64,000 nt of DNA, taken from the NCBI RefSeq assembly GCF_026586675.1, contig NZ_JAODIX010000019.1, positions 147,707-211,706 of the forward strand, in the 5' to 3' direction. Of this stretch, positions 17,501-26,994 are shown piece by piece. The position numbers and the translations under genes are program-made. This DNA comes from Halorubrum yunnanense (GTDB lineage Archaea > Halobacteriota > Halobacteria > Halobacteriales > Haloferacaceae). The notes beneath the pieces were generated by a model that worked only from the letters and a program-made list of their open reading frames with translations, searched no databases and was not told the DNA's origin. Within the stretch, counting starts at the first letter, position 1. The number at the start of each line of letters is the position of its first letter.

Positions 17501-17881
17501 TTTATTTATAAATAGACGGTGCGGTGGCGTGTGCCGTCGAGCGGCCGGTGGCCGCGAGACGCACGCGCGAGGGACGCGGTGAGCGCTCGGAGAGCGCGAA
17601 CCGCGAGGCTGGGGAGGCGTGAGGTGCGGTCGCGGTGCGGGTGGGTGGGACTCAAAGGGGCAGTCGCGAGGACGAAGCACGGCGTAGTAAGCACCGCAGC
17701 GAGGGAGCGTCAGCGACTGAGCGAGGAGCGCGACAAGCCGCGCGAGTCCTCGCGGCTGGGGCTTTGGAGTGGTTCGCCGTCGATCCGGTCTCATCGGCGT
17801 ATGAGCGAGCGGCTGGGGCTTTATGAGCGCTCACGGTTGGTACAACGGTATCCCCTTATTAGTGAGCGGCTGGAGGGCTGT
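17501..17881 (-). repeat. Interspersed non-coding repeat, copy B (three 57-bp units)
   Basis: Same family as copy A, inverted. Read on the minus strand it begins with three units whose AAAGCCCCAGCCG-type boxes lie at 17867, 17810 and 17753 (exactly 57 bases apart, the outermost decayed), then the body with CTGCCCCTTTGAG, CCTCCCCAGCCTCG, a hairpin at 17541-17555 (GCGGCC, loop, GGCCGC), GGCACACGCCACCGC and the end TATTTATAAATAAA. It occupies most of the 585-base gap upstream of thi4. Proteins readable through it are basic and compositionally wrong. Confidence 0.85.
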
Positions 17882-17918
17882 GGGCGTCCACCGCGTATCG
17901 ACCGCAACGCCTTTCACA

Positions 17919-17938
17919 ACCAAGTAATACTACCAAGT
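17919..17938 (+). promoter_or_regulatory. Direct repeat before the thi4 start
   Basis: ACCAAGT occurs twice, at 17919-17925 and 17932-17938, four bases from the thi4 ATG. It could be a regulator site (a ThiR homologue is encoded at 22870) or part of a short leader. Motif observation only. Confidence 0.3.
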
Positions 17939-17941
17939 TGT

Positions 17942-18877
17942 ATGCACGGATTCGACGGCTTCAGCGACGTGAGCGAGACGGACGTGACGAAGGCAATCGG
18001 CAACGAGTGGACCGACGGGTTCCTCGACTACACCGACTCCGAGGTTATCATTCTCGGCGGGGGGCCGTCCGGGCTGATGGCCGCCAAGGAGCTGGCCGAG
18101 CGCGGCGTGAAGGTGATGATAGTCGAGAAGAACAACTACCTCGGCGGCGGCTTCTGGCTCGGTGGCTTCCTGATGAACACGGTGACGGTCCGGGACCCCG
18201 CCCAGGAGATCCTCGACGACCTCGACGTGGACTACGAGCCGGTCGACGACGTGGACGGCCTGTACACGGCGGCCGGCCCGGAGGCCTGCTCCGGGCTGAT
18301 CAAGGCGGCCTGCGACGCCGGCGCGCGCGTCCAGAATATGACCGAGTTCACCGACCTGGTCGTGCGCGAGGACCACCGCGTCGGCGGGATCGTGATGAAC
18401 TGGACCCCGGTCCACGCGCTCCCGCGCGAGATCACCTGCGTCGACCCGATCGCGGTCGAGTCCGAGCTCGTGATCGACGCGACCGGTCACGACGCGGTCG
18501 CGATCAGCAAGCTCGACGAGCGCGGCGTCCTCTCGGCGCCGGGCATCGAGCACGCGAAAGAGAACAACACCGGGATGGACCAGACGGGCGACGGCGAGTA
18601 CGGCGCCCCCGGCCACGACTCGCCCGGGCACGACTCGATGTGGGTCGGCGAGAGCGAGGACAAGGTCGTTGAGCACACCGGCGTCGTTCACGACGGGCTG
18701 ATCGCCTCCGGGATGGCCGTCGCGACCGCCCACGGGCTCCCGCGGATGGGTCCGACGTTCGGCGCCATGCTCGTCTCCGGGAAGCGCGCCGCGCAGTCCG
18801 CGCTCGACGAGCTCGGCGTCGACGAGCCCGCGGTCCAGCTCTCCGCGGGTGACGCGCCCGCCCCTGCCGACGACTGA
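17942..18877 (+). CDS. thi4: Thiazole synthase Thi4
   Basis: 311-residue enzyme that makes the thiazole moiety of thiamine from NAD and glycine. The NAD/FAD-binding motif is [20 protein letters not shown], followed by [15 protein letters not shown]. Cys166 in [10 protein letters not shown] lies where yeast and Haloferax Thi4 carry the cysteine that donates its own sulfur, so this is probably a single-turnover enzyme and not a sulfide-using form. The start [10 protein letters not shown] is chosen by homology; the open frame upstream runs through repeat copy B. Repeat copies in opposite orientation flank the gene. Confidence 0.93.
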   Translation: MHGFDGFSDVSETDVTKAIGNEWTDGFLDYTDSEVIILGGGPSGLMAAKELAERGVKVMIVEKNNYLGGGFWLGGFLMNTVTVRDPAQEILDDLDVDYEPVDDVDGLYTAAGPEACSGLIKAACDAGARVQNMTEFTDLVVREDHRVGGIVMNWTPVHALPREITCVDPIAVESELVIDATGHDAVAISKLDERGVLSAPGIEHAKENNTGMDQTGDGEYGAPGHDSPGHDSMWVGESEDKVVEHTGVVHDGLIASGMAVATAHGLPRMGPTFGAMLVSGKRAAQSALDELGVDEPAVQLSAGDAPAPADD

Positions 18878-18911
18878 GAGGCCGACCGGGAGATCGTCGG
18901 GCCTCCGGTCG

Positions 18912-19115
18912 TTTATTTATAAATAGCTGAGAACGGATCGGCGGCGAACACCGCCAAAGCCCCAGCCGGCACAGCAACCGCAGCCTCACACCTCCACAGC
19001 CTCGCGGTTCGCGCTCTCCGAGCGCTCACCGCGTCCCTCGCGCGGTACTGAGTCACGGCCGCCTTCGGCGGCCGCTCGCAGGCACGCGCCACCGCCTCGT
19101 TCGTTTATAAACAAA
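18912..19115 (+). repeat. Interspersed non-coding repeat, copy C (internally shortened)
   Basis: Begins TTTATTTATAAATA, has one CCAAAGCCCCAGCCG box, then jumps straight to the CCTCCACAGCCTCG segment, lacking about 130 bases of the body seen in A, B and D. The hairpin is present and longer (19056-19074, CGGCCGCC, loop TTC, GGCGGCCG), followed by GGCACGCGCCACCGC and TTTATAAAC. It lies in the gap of about 360 bases between thi4 and pyruvate kinase; the remaining 120 bases hold the pyk promoter region and no gene. Confidence 0.85.
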
Positions 19116-19235
19116 GGTCGTCACGACTCTCGACTTCGGGGCCACGCCCGAGTCGTTCGAGAGATTATCACGAACGTTCACTCGATCGCGACTCAACCGT
19201 GTGCCTTTTTGCGGCGGTGTATCGAAGCCGGCGGT

Positions 19236-20993
19236 ATGCGAAACGCCAAGATCGTCTGTACGATCGGCCCCGCCTCGGACGAGCGGGACACGATCCGCCG
19301 CCTCGCCGAGGCGGGGATGTCCGTCGTCCGGCTGAACGCCAGCCACGGGACGACGGCCCACCGCGAGAAAGTCATCGAACGTGCCCGCGAGGTCGACGAC
19401 GAGATCGACGACCCGCTGGCGGTGATGGTCGACCTGCAGGGACCGGAGGTCCGCACCGCCGAGCTCGAGGAGCCGATCTCGCTCCCGACGGGCTCCGAGG
19501 TCACGTTCGCGGAGGGCGACGACGCCACCCCCGAGCGTGTGGGGCTCACCCACTCCATCGCGGCCGCGGGGCCGGGCGACACGATCCTCCTCGACGACGG
19601 TCGGATCGAGTGCCGCGTCGAGCGCGTCGACGGCGAGTCGGTCGTCGCCACCGTCGTCTCCGGCGGGAAGCTCAGCTCGCGGAAGGGAGTTAACCTCCCG
19701 GGCGTCGCCATCGACGTCGACCTGATCACGCCCGCGGACGAGGCCGAACTCGACCTGGCGGTCAGGGCGAACGCCGACTTCGTCGCGGCCTCCTTCGTGC
19801 GCAACGCCGCCGACGTCTACCAGATCGCCGACGAGCTGGAGGAGCGCGGGGGCGACGACATCCCCGTCATCGCGAAGATCGAGCGGGCCGGCGCGGTCGA
19901 GAACCTCGACGGTATCGTCGACGCCGCGGACGGCGTGATGGTCGCGCGCGGCGACCTCGGCGTCGAGTGCCCGCTGGAGGACGTCCCGGTCATTCAAAAG
20001 CGGATCATCCGGACGTGCGTCAACGCGGGCGTCCCCGTCATCACCGCGACGGAGATGCTCGACTCGATGGTCCACTCCCGCCGCCCCACCCGCGCCGAAG
20101 CCTCCGACGTCGCCAACGCGGTCCTCGACGGCACCGACGCGGTGATGCTCTCCGGCGAGACCGCGATCGGCGACGACCCCGTCAACGTCGTGGAGACCAT
20201 GGACCGGATCGTCCGCGAGATCGAGTCCAGCGACGAGTACGCCGAAACGCGCGAGCAGCGCGTCCCGACCGCCGCGGAGGGGTCCCGGACCGAGGCGCTG
20301 GCGCGCTCGGCGCGCTACCTCGCCCGCGACATCGGCGCCTCCACCGTGGTCGCGGTCTCCGAGTCCGGCTTCACGGCCCGCAAGACCGCGATGTTCCGAC
20401 CGGGCGTTCCCGTGGTCGCGACGACCCCGAACGACCGGGTCCGGCGGCAGCTCGCGCTCTCGTGGGGGGTCCGCCCCGTCCTGACGGAGTACGCCCGCGA
20501 CATGGAGGCGATCCTCGACAACGCGGTCGACGCCGCGCTCGACACCGGCGGCGCCTCCTCGGGCGACACGCTCGTCGTGCTCTCCGGGATGCTGACCGAG
20601 TTGGAGGGAACGAACACGACCAACACGCTGAAAGTCCACGTTGCGGCCGAAACGCTGGTGACCGGGAAAGCGGCCGTCGCAGGACGGATCGCGGCGCCCG
20701 TCTTCCGGACCGACGACGGCGACCTAACGGAGATTCCCGAGGGATCGATCGTCGCGCTCGGCTCCGACTTCGAGGGGGAGTTCTCCGGCGACCTCGGCGC
20801 GCTCGCCGGGATCGTCGACGCCCGGGAGGGGATGACCGGCTACCCCGCGGTCGTCGCCCGCGAACTGGGCGTTCCGATGGTCTCCGGTGCGACGCTCCCC
20901 GGAGGTGTCGCCGACGGGACCGTGATCACGCTCGACGGCGAGCGCGGCATCGTCTACGACGGCGACGTGATCGCGCCGGCCCGGAAGCGGTAG
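19236..20993 (+). CDS. pyk: Pyruvate kinase
   Basis: 585-residue glycolytic enzyme turning phosphoenolpyruvate and ADP into pyruvate and ATP. Landmarks: MRNAKIVCTIGPAS, RLNASHGT, the active-site block IPVIAKIERAGAVENLDGI, the metal and catalytic segment MVARGDLGVE, and TATEMLDSMVHSRRPTRAE. After the standard C domain, residues from about 490 form a phosphohistidine-type mobile domain (GSIVALGSDFEGEF, then GVPMVSGA) like the extra domain of some Bacillus enzymes. The start is at MRNAK; an upstream ATG would add nine residues. Confidence 0.95.
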   Translation: MRNAKIVCTIGPASDERDTIRRLAEAGMSVVRLNASHGTTAHREKVIERAREVDDEIDDPLAVMVDLQGPEVRTAELEEPISLPTGSEVTFAEGDDATPERVGLTHSIAAAGPGDTILLDDGRIECRVERVDGESVVATVVSGGKLSSRKGVNLPGVAIDVDLITPADEAELDLAVRANADFVAASFVRNAADVYQIADELEERGGDDIPVIAKIERAGAVENLDGIVDAADGVMVARGDLGVECPLEDVPVIQKRIIRTCVNAGVPVITATEMLDSMVHSRRPTRAEASDVANAVLDGTDAVMLSGETAIGDDPVNVVETMDRIVREIESSDEYAETREQRVPTAAEGSRTEALARSARYLARDIGASTVVAVSESGFTARKTAMFRPGVPVVATTPNDRVRRQLALSWGVRPVLTEYARDMEAILDNAVDAALDTGGASSGDTLVVLSGMLTELEGTNTTNTLKVHVAAETLVTGKAAVAGRIAAPVFRTDDGDLTEIPEGSIVALGSDFEGEFSGDLGALAGIVDAREGMTGYPAVVARELGVPMVSGATLPGGVADGTVITLDGERGIVYDGDVIAPARKR

Positions 20994-21077
20994 CTCGCGT
21001 TCTCGCGAATCGCACGCTCGCCTTCCCACCGAACCCTACCCGCCAGCCATTTACCCACGACGCGCCTACCGAGAGGT

Positions 21078-21371
21078 ATGTCCAGCGACGACGACGTCGG
21101 TGACACCGCCGACGTCGATGATATCGACGCCGACGACGTCGACGCCGGCGGCAACACGCGGAGCCGGGCGAACGAGTCCCGGGACGCGGACGGCGACGAC
21201 GAGCGTCAGTGGCGCTTCGCCGTCGACGACGTCGGGCCGGACGGCGTCACGGAGGACACTGCCACTCCCGAGGACGAACCGATCGAGCCGGGCTCGATCG
21301 ACGCGGAAAACGCCGCGCTCGTCGCCCTCGGTGTCGCGGTCACGGTCGGCGTGCTGCTGTTCGGGTTCTGA
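21078..21371 (+). CDS. Acidic small membrane protein, unknown function
   Basis: 97 residues: a very acidic, disordered N-terminal two thirds (SSDDDVGDTADVDD) with the patch WRFAVDDVG, then one C-terminal transmembrane helix ENAALVALGVAVTVGVLLFG. This tail-anchored layout is common among conserved haloarchaeal proteins of unknown role. Codon use matches its neighbours, which supports it as real. No function can be given. The NfeD gene follows on the same strand, 75 bases on. Confidence 0.7.
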   Translation: MSSDDDVGDTADVDDIDADDVDAGGNTRSRANESRDADGDDERQWRFAVDDVGPDGVTEDTATPEDEPIEPGSIDAENAALVALGVAVTVGVLLFGF

Positions 21372-21446
21372 GGCGTCGACGCTCGCCTCACCGCTCTCGC
21401 CGGCGCTCGTACCACCACTTATACCGACGCGGCCGTACGTCCGGAC

Positions 21447-22082
21447 ATGGATCTGCTCTCGGGACTCGGACCGCTCCTCCAGTCCGGGCTGATCGGACCG
21501 GACACGCTCCCCCTCCTGCTGTTGACCGCCGGCCTGCTGCTCTCGATGGCGGAGGCGCTCGCGCCGGGCGCGAACTTCATCGTCGTCGGCATCGCGCTGA
21601 TCGGGGCGGGGCTCGGTGGGCTCCTCCTCGCGCCGCTCGTCGCCGGTGCCGGACTGACCGTGGTCATGGCGGTCCTCACGCTCGTTTTCGGCGCGGCCGC
21701 CTTCTACGGCTACCACGAGTTCGACCTGTACGGCGGGAAGGGCCAACAGCAGACGAGCGACAGCGACTCGCTGAAGGGGAAGACCGGCACCGTCACTGAG
21801 CCGGTGACCGACTCCGACGGCGAGGTGAAGCTCTCCGGCGCCGGCTTCAACCCCAACTACTCCGCGCGCTCGATCGAGGGGACGATCGAGGAGGGCGAGG
21901 AGGTGATGGTCGTCGACCCCGGCGGCGGCAACGTCGTCACCGTCCAGTCGATGGGGTACGTTGAGGACGACATCGACAGGGAGCTCGCGGCCGACCGCGC
22001 CCAGAAGGAGGCCGCCGAGTCCCCCGGCGGGGAGGATTTCGGGGTCGAGACCGACGCGGAGACCGAGACCGAACGCGAGTGA
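21447..22082 (+). CDS. NfeD-family membrane protein
   Basis: 211 residues: three to four transmembrane helices (TLPLLLLTAGLLLSMAEALA, then IALIGAGLGGLLLAPLV and a third), then a soluble OB-fold domain LKGKTGTVTEPV to VVDPGGGNVVTVQSM typical of NfeD. NfeD proteins usually pair with a stomatin/SPFH protein in membrane quality control; no SPFH gene lies nearby here. The acidic tail (VETDAETETERE) is ordinary for haloarchaea. Confidence 0.85.
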   Translation: MDLLSGLGPLLQSGLIGPDTLPLLLLTAGLLLSMAEALAPGANFIVVGIALIGAGLGGLLLAPLVAGAGLTVVMAVLTLVFGAAAFYGYHEFDLYGGKGQQQTSDSDSLKGKTGTVTEPVTDSDGEVKLSGAGFNPNYSARSIEGTIEEGEEVMVVDPGGGNVVTVQSMGYVEDDIDRELAADRAQKEAAESPGGEDFGVETDAETETERE

Positions 22083-22212
22083 CCCCGCCCGGGGAATCCG
22101 CGGCTCGGACGGACGAGACGCCTGTTCGGCATCGCGGACGCCCCGGCTCTGCCCTCCGCGGTCGGGCCCGCGGCCCCGACGACCCCGGAGTGCCCGCCGC
22201 CGCATTCGGGAG

Positions 22213-22219
22213 TTTTTAA
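22213..22219 (+). promoter_or_regulatory. TATA-like box of dcd
   Basis: TTTTTAA ends about 25 bases before the dcd ATG at 22244, the distance expected for a leaderless transcript. It supports the chosen start. Confidence 0.45.
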
Positions 22220-22243
22220 GCCGAGCGGGCTCCGTCTCCCGAC

Positions 22244-22873
22244 ATGATCCTGTCGGACGCGGACATCCTCGACCGCCTCGCGGAGGGGGACCTCGTGGTC
22301 GAGCCCTTGGACGACATCGACCAGCAGGTCCAGCCCGCGAGCGTCGACCTGCGGCTCGGCGAGCGCTTCCTGGAGTTCCAGCGCACCAACATCCCCTGTA
22401 TCCACCCGACCGAGGCCGACGAGGTCGGCGAGTACGTCACGGAGACGACCGTGGCGGAGGGCGACGAGTTCATCCTCCACCCCGGCGACTTCGTCCTCGG
22501 GACGACGACAGAGCGCGTCGAGGTCCCCTCGGACCTGCTCGCGACCGTGCAGGGGCGCTCGTCGCTCGGGCGGCTCGCGATCGTCATCCACGCCACCGCG
22601 GGGATCGTCGACCCCGGGTATAAGGGCCAGATCACGCTCGAACTCTCGAACCTCGGCGCCGCGCCCGTCGCGCTCTCGCCCGGGATGCGCGTCTCGCAGC
22701 TCATCTTCACGGAGCTCAAGTCCCCCGCGAACCGCCCGTACGGGACCGATCGGGACTCGAAGTATCAAGACCAGGACGGTCCGCAGGCGTCCCGGATCGG
22801 CGACGATCCGGAGTTCGACGGCGACGACGCGGCGAGCGACCCGAGCGAGACCGCCGCGGAGGACAGCCCATGA
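22244..22873 (+). CDS. dcd: dCTP deaminase
   Basis: 209-residue trimeric enzyme of the dCTP deaminase/dUTPase family, converting dCTP to dUTP in dTTP supply. [15 protein letters not shown] is the family N-terminus; [23 protein letters not shown] and [17 protein letters not shown] are the nucleotide and active-site blocks. The tail [17 protein letters not shown] is typical. It overlaps the next gene by 4 bp (ATGA), so dcd and the ThiR-like regulator are co-translated. Confidence 0.93.
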   Translation: MILSDADILDRLAEGDLVVEPLDDIDQQVQPASVDLRLGERFLEFQRTNIPCIHPTEADEVGEYVTETTVAEGDEFILHPGDFVLGTTTERVEVPSDLLATVQGRSSLGRLAIVIHATAGIVDPGYKGQITLELSNLGAAPVALSPGMRVSQLIFTELKSPANRPYGTDRDSKYQDQDGPQASRIGDDPEFDGDDAASDPSETAAEDSP

Positions 22874-23778
22874 AGTTCATCGAGGAGGTCGTCGTCGACG
22901 AGTTCCTCCCCACGGTCCGCTCGATGCTGGCAGAGGACCTCCGCGACCGCGGCTTCACCCAGCGGGAGGTCGCCGACGCCCTCGGGATCTCGCAGTCGGC
23001 GGTCTCGAAGTACGCCCACGGCGACGTGGCGCGCCACGAGCGAATCGTCGACGACGACCGCGTCCGCGACCTGGTCGACCGCGTGGGCGAGGGGCTCGCC
23101 GCCGGCGACCTGAGCCCGGTCGCCGCGCTCGTCGAGATCGAGGTGCTGATCCGGCGGTTGGAGGAGGGCGACCTCCTCGCGGACCTCCACGAGGCGGCGA
23201 TGCCGGCGCTCGCGGACGCCGACCTGGAGTTCTCGGTTCACGACCCGGACAGTGGGCTCCGCGAACGCGAGCGCGTCCTCGGCTCGGTGCGGCGCGGGCT
23301 CCGGACCCTGACGAACGCCTCCGGGTTCGCCGGCCTCATCCCGAACGTCGGCGCCAACGTCGCCGAGTGCCTCGACGACGCCCGAACAATCGACGGCGTC
23401 GCCGCGGTCCCCGGCCGCCTCGTCGACGTGAAGGGGCGGGCGATGGTCCCCGGCGAGCCCGAGTTCGGGGTGAGCGAGCACGTCGCGACGGTCCTGCTCG
23501 CGGCGCGCGAGGCGGGCGCGGACGTCCGGGGCGCGGTCAACCTCCGGTATGACCCCGAGACGGTCGAGGCCCTCGGGGGATCGCACCCAACCGTCGAGTT
23601 CGACGCCGAGCGCTCGACGGCCGAGGCGGTCGCCGACGCGGTCGCGGACGCGGAGCGCTTGACCGGCGACGACGCCCTCGTCCTCTACCAGACGGGCGCC
23701 GTCGGCGTCGAGCCGATCGTCTACGTCCTCGCGCCCACCGCGGCCGAGGCGGCGCGGGTCGTCCGCGGTCTGCTGTAG
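22870..23778 (+). CDS. thiR: ThiR-like thiamine regulator (HTH plus ThiN domain)
   Basis: 302 residues. An N-terminal helix-turn-helix ([20 protein letters not shown]) is followed by a linker and a C-terminal ThiN (thiamine-phosphate-synthase-like) domain, from about residue 135 with [20 protein letters not shown] through the [20 protein letters not shown] block. In Haloferax a protein of this architecture represses thi4 and thiC when thiamine is plentiful. The HTH and the thi4 gene 4 kb away argue for regulation over catalysis. It overlaps dcd by 4 bp, a coupling with no obvious metabolic logic. Confidence 0.85.
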   Translation: MKFIEEVVVDEFLPTVRSMLAEDLRDRGFTQREVADALGISQSAVSKYAHGDVARHERIVDDDRVRDLVDRVGEGLAAGDLSPVAALVEIEVLIRRLEEGDLLADLHEAAMPALADADLEFSVHDPDSGLRERERVLGSVRRGLRTLTNASGFAGLIPNVGANVAECLDDARTIDGVAAVPGRLVDVKGRAMVPGEPEFGVSEHVATVLLAAREAGADVRGAVNLRYDPETVEALGGSHPTVEFDAERSTAEAVADAVADAERLTGDDALVLYQTGAVGVEPIVYVLAPTAAEAARVVRGLL

Positions 23779-23876
23779 TCATCGGCGGTCCCCGGCCGGC
23801 CTTGGGCGCACCCCTCGACGGCCCCGAACCAGCGGGCTTTAGGCCCGTATCCACGATAACTCGAGACACACACCAC

Positions 23877-26078
23877 ATGAGCCACGACGACTTCCCCACG
23901 GACGACCCGGCGGTGGTGACCTGTGGGCTGCCGTACGCCAACGGCGACCTCCACATCGGTCACCTCCGCACCTACGTCGGCGGCGACGTGTACAGCCGCG
24001 CGCTCGAACGACTCGGCCAAGAGACCGCCTTCGTCTCCGGCTCGGACATGCACGGGACGCCCGTCGCGGTCAACGCCGAGCAGGAGGGCGTCTCCCCGGA
24101 GGACTTCGCGCTCGACTGGCACGAGCGGTACGCCGCGACGTTCCCGAAGTTCAACGTCGAGTTCGACAACTACGGTCACACCCACGACGAGACGAACACC
24201 GCGGTCACCCAGGGGCTCGTCCGCGACCTCGACGAGGCCGGCCACGTCTACGAGAAGGAGATCATGGTCGCGTACGACCCCGTCGACGACCAGTACCTCC
24301 CCGACCGCTACGTCGAGGGGACCTGCCCGTACTGCGGGGCTCACGCCCGCGGCGACGAGTGCGACGAGGGGTGCCAGCGCCACCTCGAACCCGGCGAGGT
24401 CGAGGACCCCGAGTCGACGATCACCGGCAACCCCGCCGAATACCGCGAGCGCACCCACAAGTTCTTCGCGGTCTCGGAGTTCTCGGAGTATCTCTCCGGC
24501 TTCCTCGACCGGCTGGAGGGCACCTCGAACGCCCGGAACCAGCCCCGCGAGTGGATCGAGCAGGGGCTCCAGGACTGGTGTATCACCCGCGACATGGACT
24601 GGGGGATCGACTATCCGGGTGGCGAGGCGACGGAGTCGCCTCGGGGAGGCGGTGAAACCGCCGACCACGACCTCGTCTTATACGTCTGGGTGGACGCCCC
24701 GATCGAGTACATCTCTTCGACGAAGCAGTACTCCGACCGCGTCGGCGCCGACGCCTTCGACTGGGAGGCCGCGTGGAAGGCGGGCGCGAGCGACGATCAC
24801 CCCGAGGGCGGCGAGGTCGTCCACGTGATCGGCCGCGACATCATCCAGCATCACACGATCTTCTGGCCCGCGATGCTGGAGGCGACCGACCACGCCGAAC
24901 CCCGCGCGGTGATGGCGAGCGGCTTCGTCACCCTCGGCGGGAAGGGATTCTCCACGAGCCGCGACCGCGCCGTCTGGGCCGACGAGTACCTCGACGAGGG
25001 GTTCCACCCCGACCCGCTGCGCTACTACCTCGCGACCAACGGCGGCTTCCAGCAGGACGTCGACTTCTCGTGGGAGAAGTTCCGCGACCGCGTCAACACC
25101 GAGCTAGTGGGCACCGTCGGCAACTTCCTCTACCGCTCCCTGCTGTTCGCCCACCGCAACTACGACGACGCGCCGATCGCGGACGCGACGAGCGACGAGG
25201 TCGACGCGCGGATCGAGGAGGCGATCGACGACGTCGAGGCCGCGGTCAACGACTACTCCGTGCGCGCGCTCGGCGACGCCGTCACCGACCTCGCGCGCTT
25301 CGGCAACGAGTACATCCAGCGCAGCGAGCCGTGGAACCTCGTCGACGAGGACCCCGAGGAGGCCGCGCAGGTCATCCACGACTGCGTCGCGATCGCGAAG
25401 GCGATCGCGGTCCTCTTCGAGCCGATCGCCCCCGAGAAGTGCGAGCGCCTGTGGGCCCAGCTCGGCGAGGACGACTCGGTCCACGAGGTCACCGTCGACG
25501 CCGCCCGCGAGGGGCCGGCGGGCGACCTCGCCGAGCCGACCGAGCTGTTCGAGCAGATCGAAGACGAGCGCGTCGAGGCGTTAAACGAGAAGCTGGAGTC
25601 GCGGGTCGCCGAGGCGGAGGCGAGCGACGAGGGTGACGCCGGGGACGCCGACGGCGACGAGAGCGGAGAGGAATCGGCCGACGACGCGACCGACGACGAG
25701 GCGACCGACGACGAGGCGACCGACGACACCGACATGACCGACATCGAGCCCCTCAGCGACGACCGGATCAGCTTCGACGACTTCCAGGAACTGGACATCC
25801 GGATCGGCCGGATCGAGGAGGCCGAGGGGATCGAGGGCGCCGACGACCTCCTGAAGCTCCGTGTCGACCTCGGCGCCGAGGCCCGGACGATCGTCGCGGG
25901 ACTGAAACAGCTCCACGACGTCGACAACCTCCCCGACACGAAGGTCGTCGTGCTCGCGAACATGGAGAAGGCGGAGCTGTTCGGCGTGGAGTCGAACGGG
26001 ATGGTGCTCGCCGCCGGCGACGAGGCCGACCTCCTCACCACCCACGAGGACGCCGGCCCGGGGACGAAGGTGAAGTGA
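23877..26078 (+). CDS. metG: Methionyl-tRNA synthetase
   Basis: 733-residue class I synthetase. HIGH motif: NGDLHIGHLR; KMSKS variant: KGFSTSRDR. The zinc domain has CPYCG and CDEGC. The anticodon-binding helices follow, then a very acidic linker (about residues 590-620, with DDEAT repeated) and a C-terminal tRNA-binding EMAP-like domain (DFQELDIRIGRIEEAEGI to GMVLAAGDEADLLT). The start MSHDDFPT is chosen because it leads straight into the Rossmann fold; the upstream in-frame ATG adds 25 unlikely residues. Confidence 0.95.
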   Translation: MSHDDFPTDDPAVVTCGLPYANGDLHIGHLRTYVGGDVYSRALERLGQETAFVSGSDMHGTPVAVNAEQEGVSPEDFALDWHERYAATFPKFNVEFDNYGHTHDETNTAVTQGLVRDLDEAGHVYEKEIMVAYDPVDDQYLPDRYVEGTCPYCGAHARGDECDEGCQRHLEPGEVEDPESTITGNPAEYRERTHKFFAVSEFSEYLSGFLDRLEGTSNARNQPREWIEQGLQDWCITRDMDWGIDYPGGEATESPRGGGETADHDLVLYVWVDAPIEYISSTKQYSDRVGADAFDWEAAWKAGASDDHPEGGEVVHVIGRDIIQHHTIFWPAMLEATDHAEPRAVMASGFVTLGGKGFSTSRDRAVWADEYLDEGFHPDPLRYYLATNGGFQQDVDFSWEKFRDRVNTELVGTVGNFLYRSLLFAHRNYDDAPIADATSDEVDARIEEAIDDVEAAVNDYSVRALGDAVTDLARFGNEYIQRSEPWNLVDEDPEEAAQVIHDCVAIAKAIAVLFEPIAPEKCERLWAQLGEDDSVHEVTVDAAREGPAGDLAEPTELFEQIEDERVEALNEKLESRVAEAEASDEGDAGDADGDESGEESADDATDDEATDDEATDDTDMTDIEPLSDDRISFDDFQELDIRIGRIEEAEGIEGADDLLKLRVDLGAEARTIVAGLKQLHDVDNLPDTKVVVLANMEKAELFGVESNGMVLAAGDEADLLTTHEDAGPGTKVK

Positions 26079-26237
26079 GAGGCGGTCGGGGCCCGATCGA
26101 GTGCGCCGGCGGCGCCACGCACCGGGCGTCCGGACGCATCGAACGCCGAGACGCACCGAATGCCTGGACGCACCGAGCGGTCGGCGGATCGCGGGTCCCG
26201 AACTATTATGTTCGCGTCGGAACACGAGACGCTCGCA

Positions 26238-26444
26238 ATGGCCCTCCTCCCGTGGTTCGAGGCGCTCTCGCTTCAGGCACAGCTCGTTCTCGTCGCGGCC
26301 GTGTTCGATCCGATCGGGTTCGCAGCCGGCTACCTGTTCGCCCCCGAGTTCGGCGTCGAGCCGATCCTCGGCGGCGCCTACGGACTGGTGGCCGCGAGCC
26401 TGCCGCTGTCGCTGCTCGTGCTGCGCGAGGCGAGCGGCGCGTAA
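26238..26444 (+). CDS. Small hydrophobic membrane protein, unknown
   Basis: 68 residues with two likely transmembrane helices (LSLQAQLVLVAAVFDPIGFA and GGAYGLVAASLPLSLLVL). No known domain. I take the ATG at 26238 because CTATTAT at 26203-26209 sits about 30 bases upstream like a TATA box; an ATG at 26208 would lie inside that box. Codon use is haloarchaeal. It is isolated between metG and a convergent VOC gene. Confidence 0.6.
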   Translation: MALLPWFEALSLQAQLVLVAAVFDPIGFAAGYLFAPEFGVEPILGGAYGLVAASLPLSLLVLREASGA

Positions 26445-26484
26445 CCGGCTCTGACGGCGCCGACCGAGCGCGTTCGGCGACGAA

Positions 26485-26916
26485 TCACGCGTCCAGCATT
26501 TCGATCAGGTTGCCGTCGGGATCGACGACGAACAGGATAGTCGTCCCGCTCTCGGTCGTTCGCGGCTCGCTGAGCGTCTCCACGTCGCCGTCGAGGTCGC
26601 GGTAGAACTCCTCTACGTCGTCGACGGAGAGCCCGAGGTGGATCGCGCCCGGTCGGTTCAGCTCCGGGTCCGCGGTCGGTTCGCCCTCGGGCTCGTACGC
26701 GACGAGCTCGACGACCGTCTCGCCGTCCTCGCCGCCGGCGACGAGGTGCGCGAACTCGGCGGCCGCGCCGTCGACGGCGACGGCGTCCGCGAACGCCTCG
26801 CCGCCCACGGCGAACTCGGTGGCGACGTCGAGGTCGAACGTACTGGTATAAAAATCGACGGCGCGGTCGAGATCGGAGACGGTGACGCCGACGTGGTGGG
26901 GAGTCGGATCGGACAA
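26485..26916 (-). CDS. VOC-family (glyoxalase/dioxygenase fold) protein
   Basis: 143-residue metalloprotein of the vicinal-oxygen-chelate fold, two beta-alpha-beta-beta-beta modules. HHVGVTVSDLDRAVDFYTST opens module 1 and AIHLGLSVDDVEEFYRDL module 2; the last strand FVVDPDGNLIEMLD carries the usual metal-binding Glu, with His in HHVG and HLGL. Start is a TTG codon, supported by the TATA-like GATTTAAAAATC about 25 bases upstream. The substrate is unknown. Confidence 0.82.
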   Translation of the reverse strand: MSDPTPHHVGVTVSDLDRAVDFYTSTFDLDVATEFAVGGEAFADAVAVDGAAAEFAHLVAGGEDGETVVELVAYEPEGEPTADPELNRPGAIHLGLSVDDVEEFYRDLDGDVETLSEPRTTESGTTILFVVDPDGNLIEMLDA

Positions 26917-26935
26917 GGGTCGAACGACGGGGACC

Positions 26936-26947
26936 GATTTAAAAATC
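26936..26947 (-). promoter_or_regulatory. TATA box of the VOC gene
   Basis: GATTTAAAAATC, a near-palindrome, centred about 25 bases upstream of the TTG start at 26916. It fits a leaderless transcript and is the main support for the unusual start codon. Confidence 0.45.
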
Positions 26948-26994
26948 GTGTCGGCCGGCGGGCGCGACGGACGCGCCGCGATTCGCTCTGTCCC

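Noticed and set aside
17519..17941. A 140-codon N-terminal extension of Thi4
   Set aside because: It is the translation of repeat copy B, Arg-rich, and absent from the Thi4 family.
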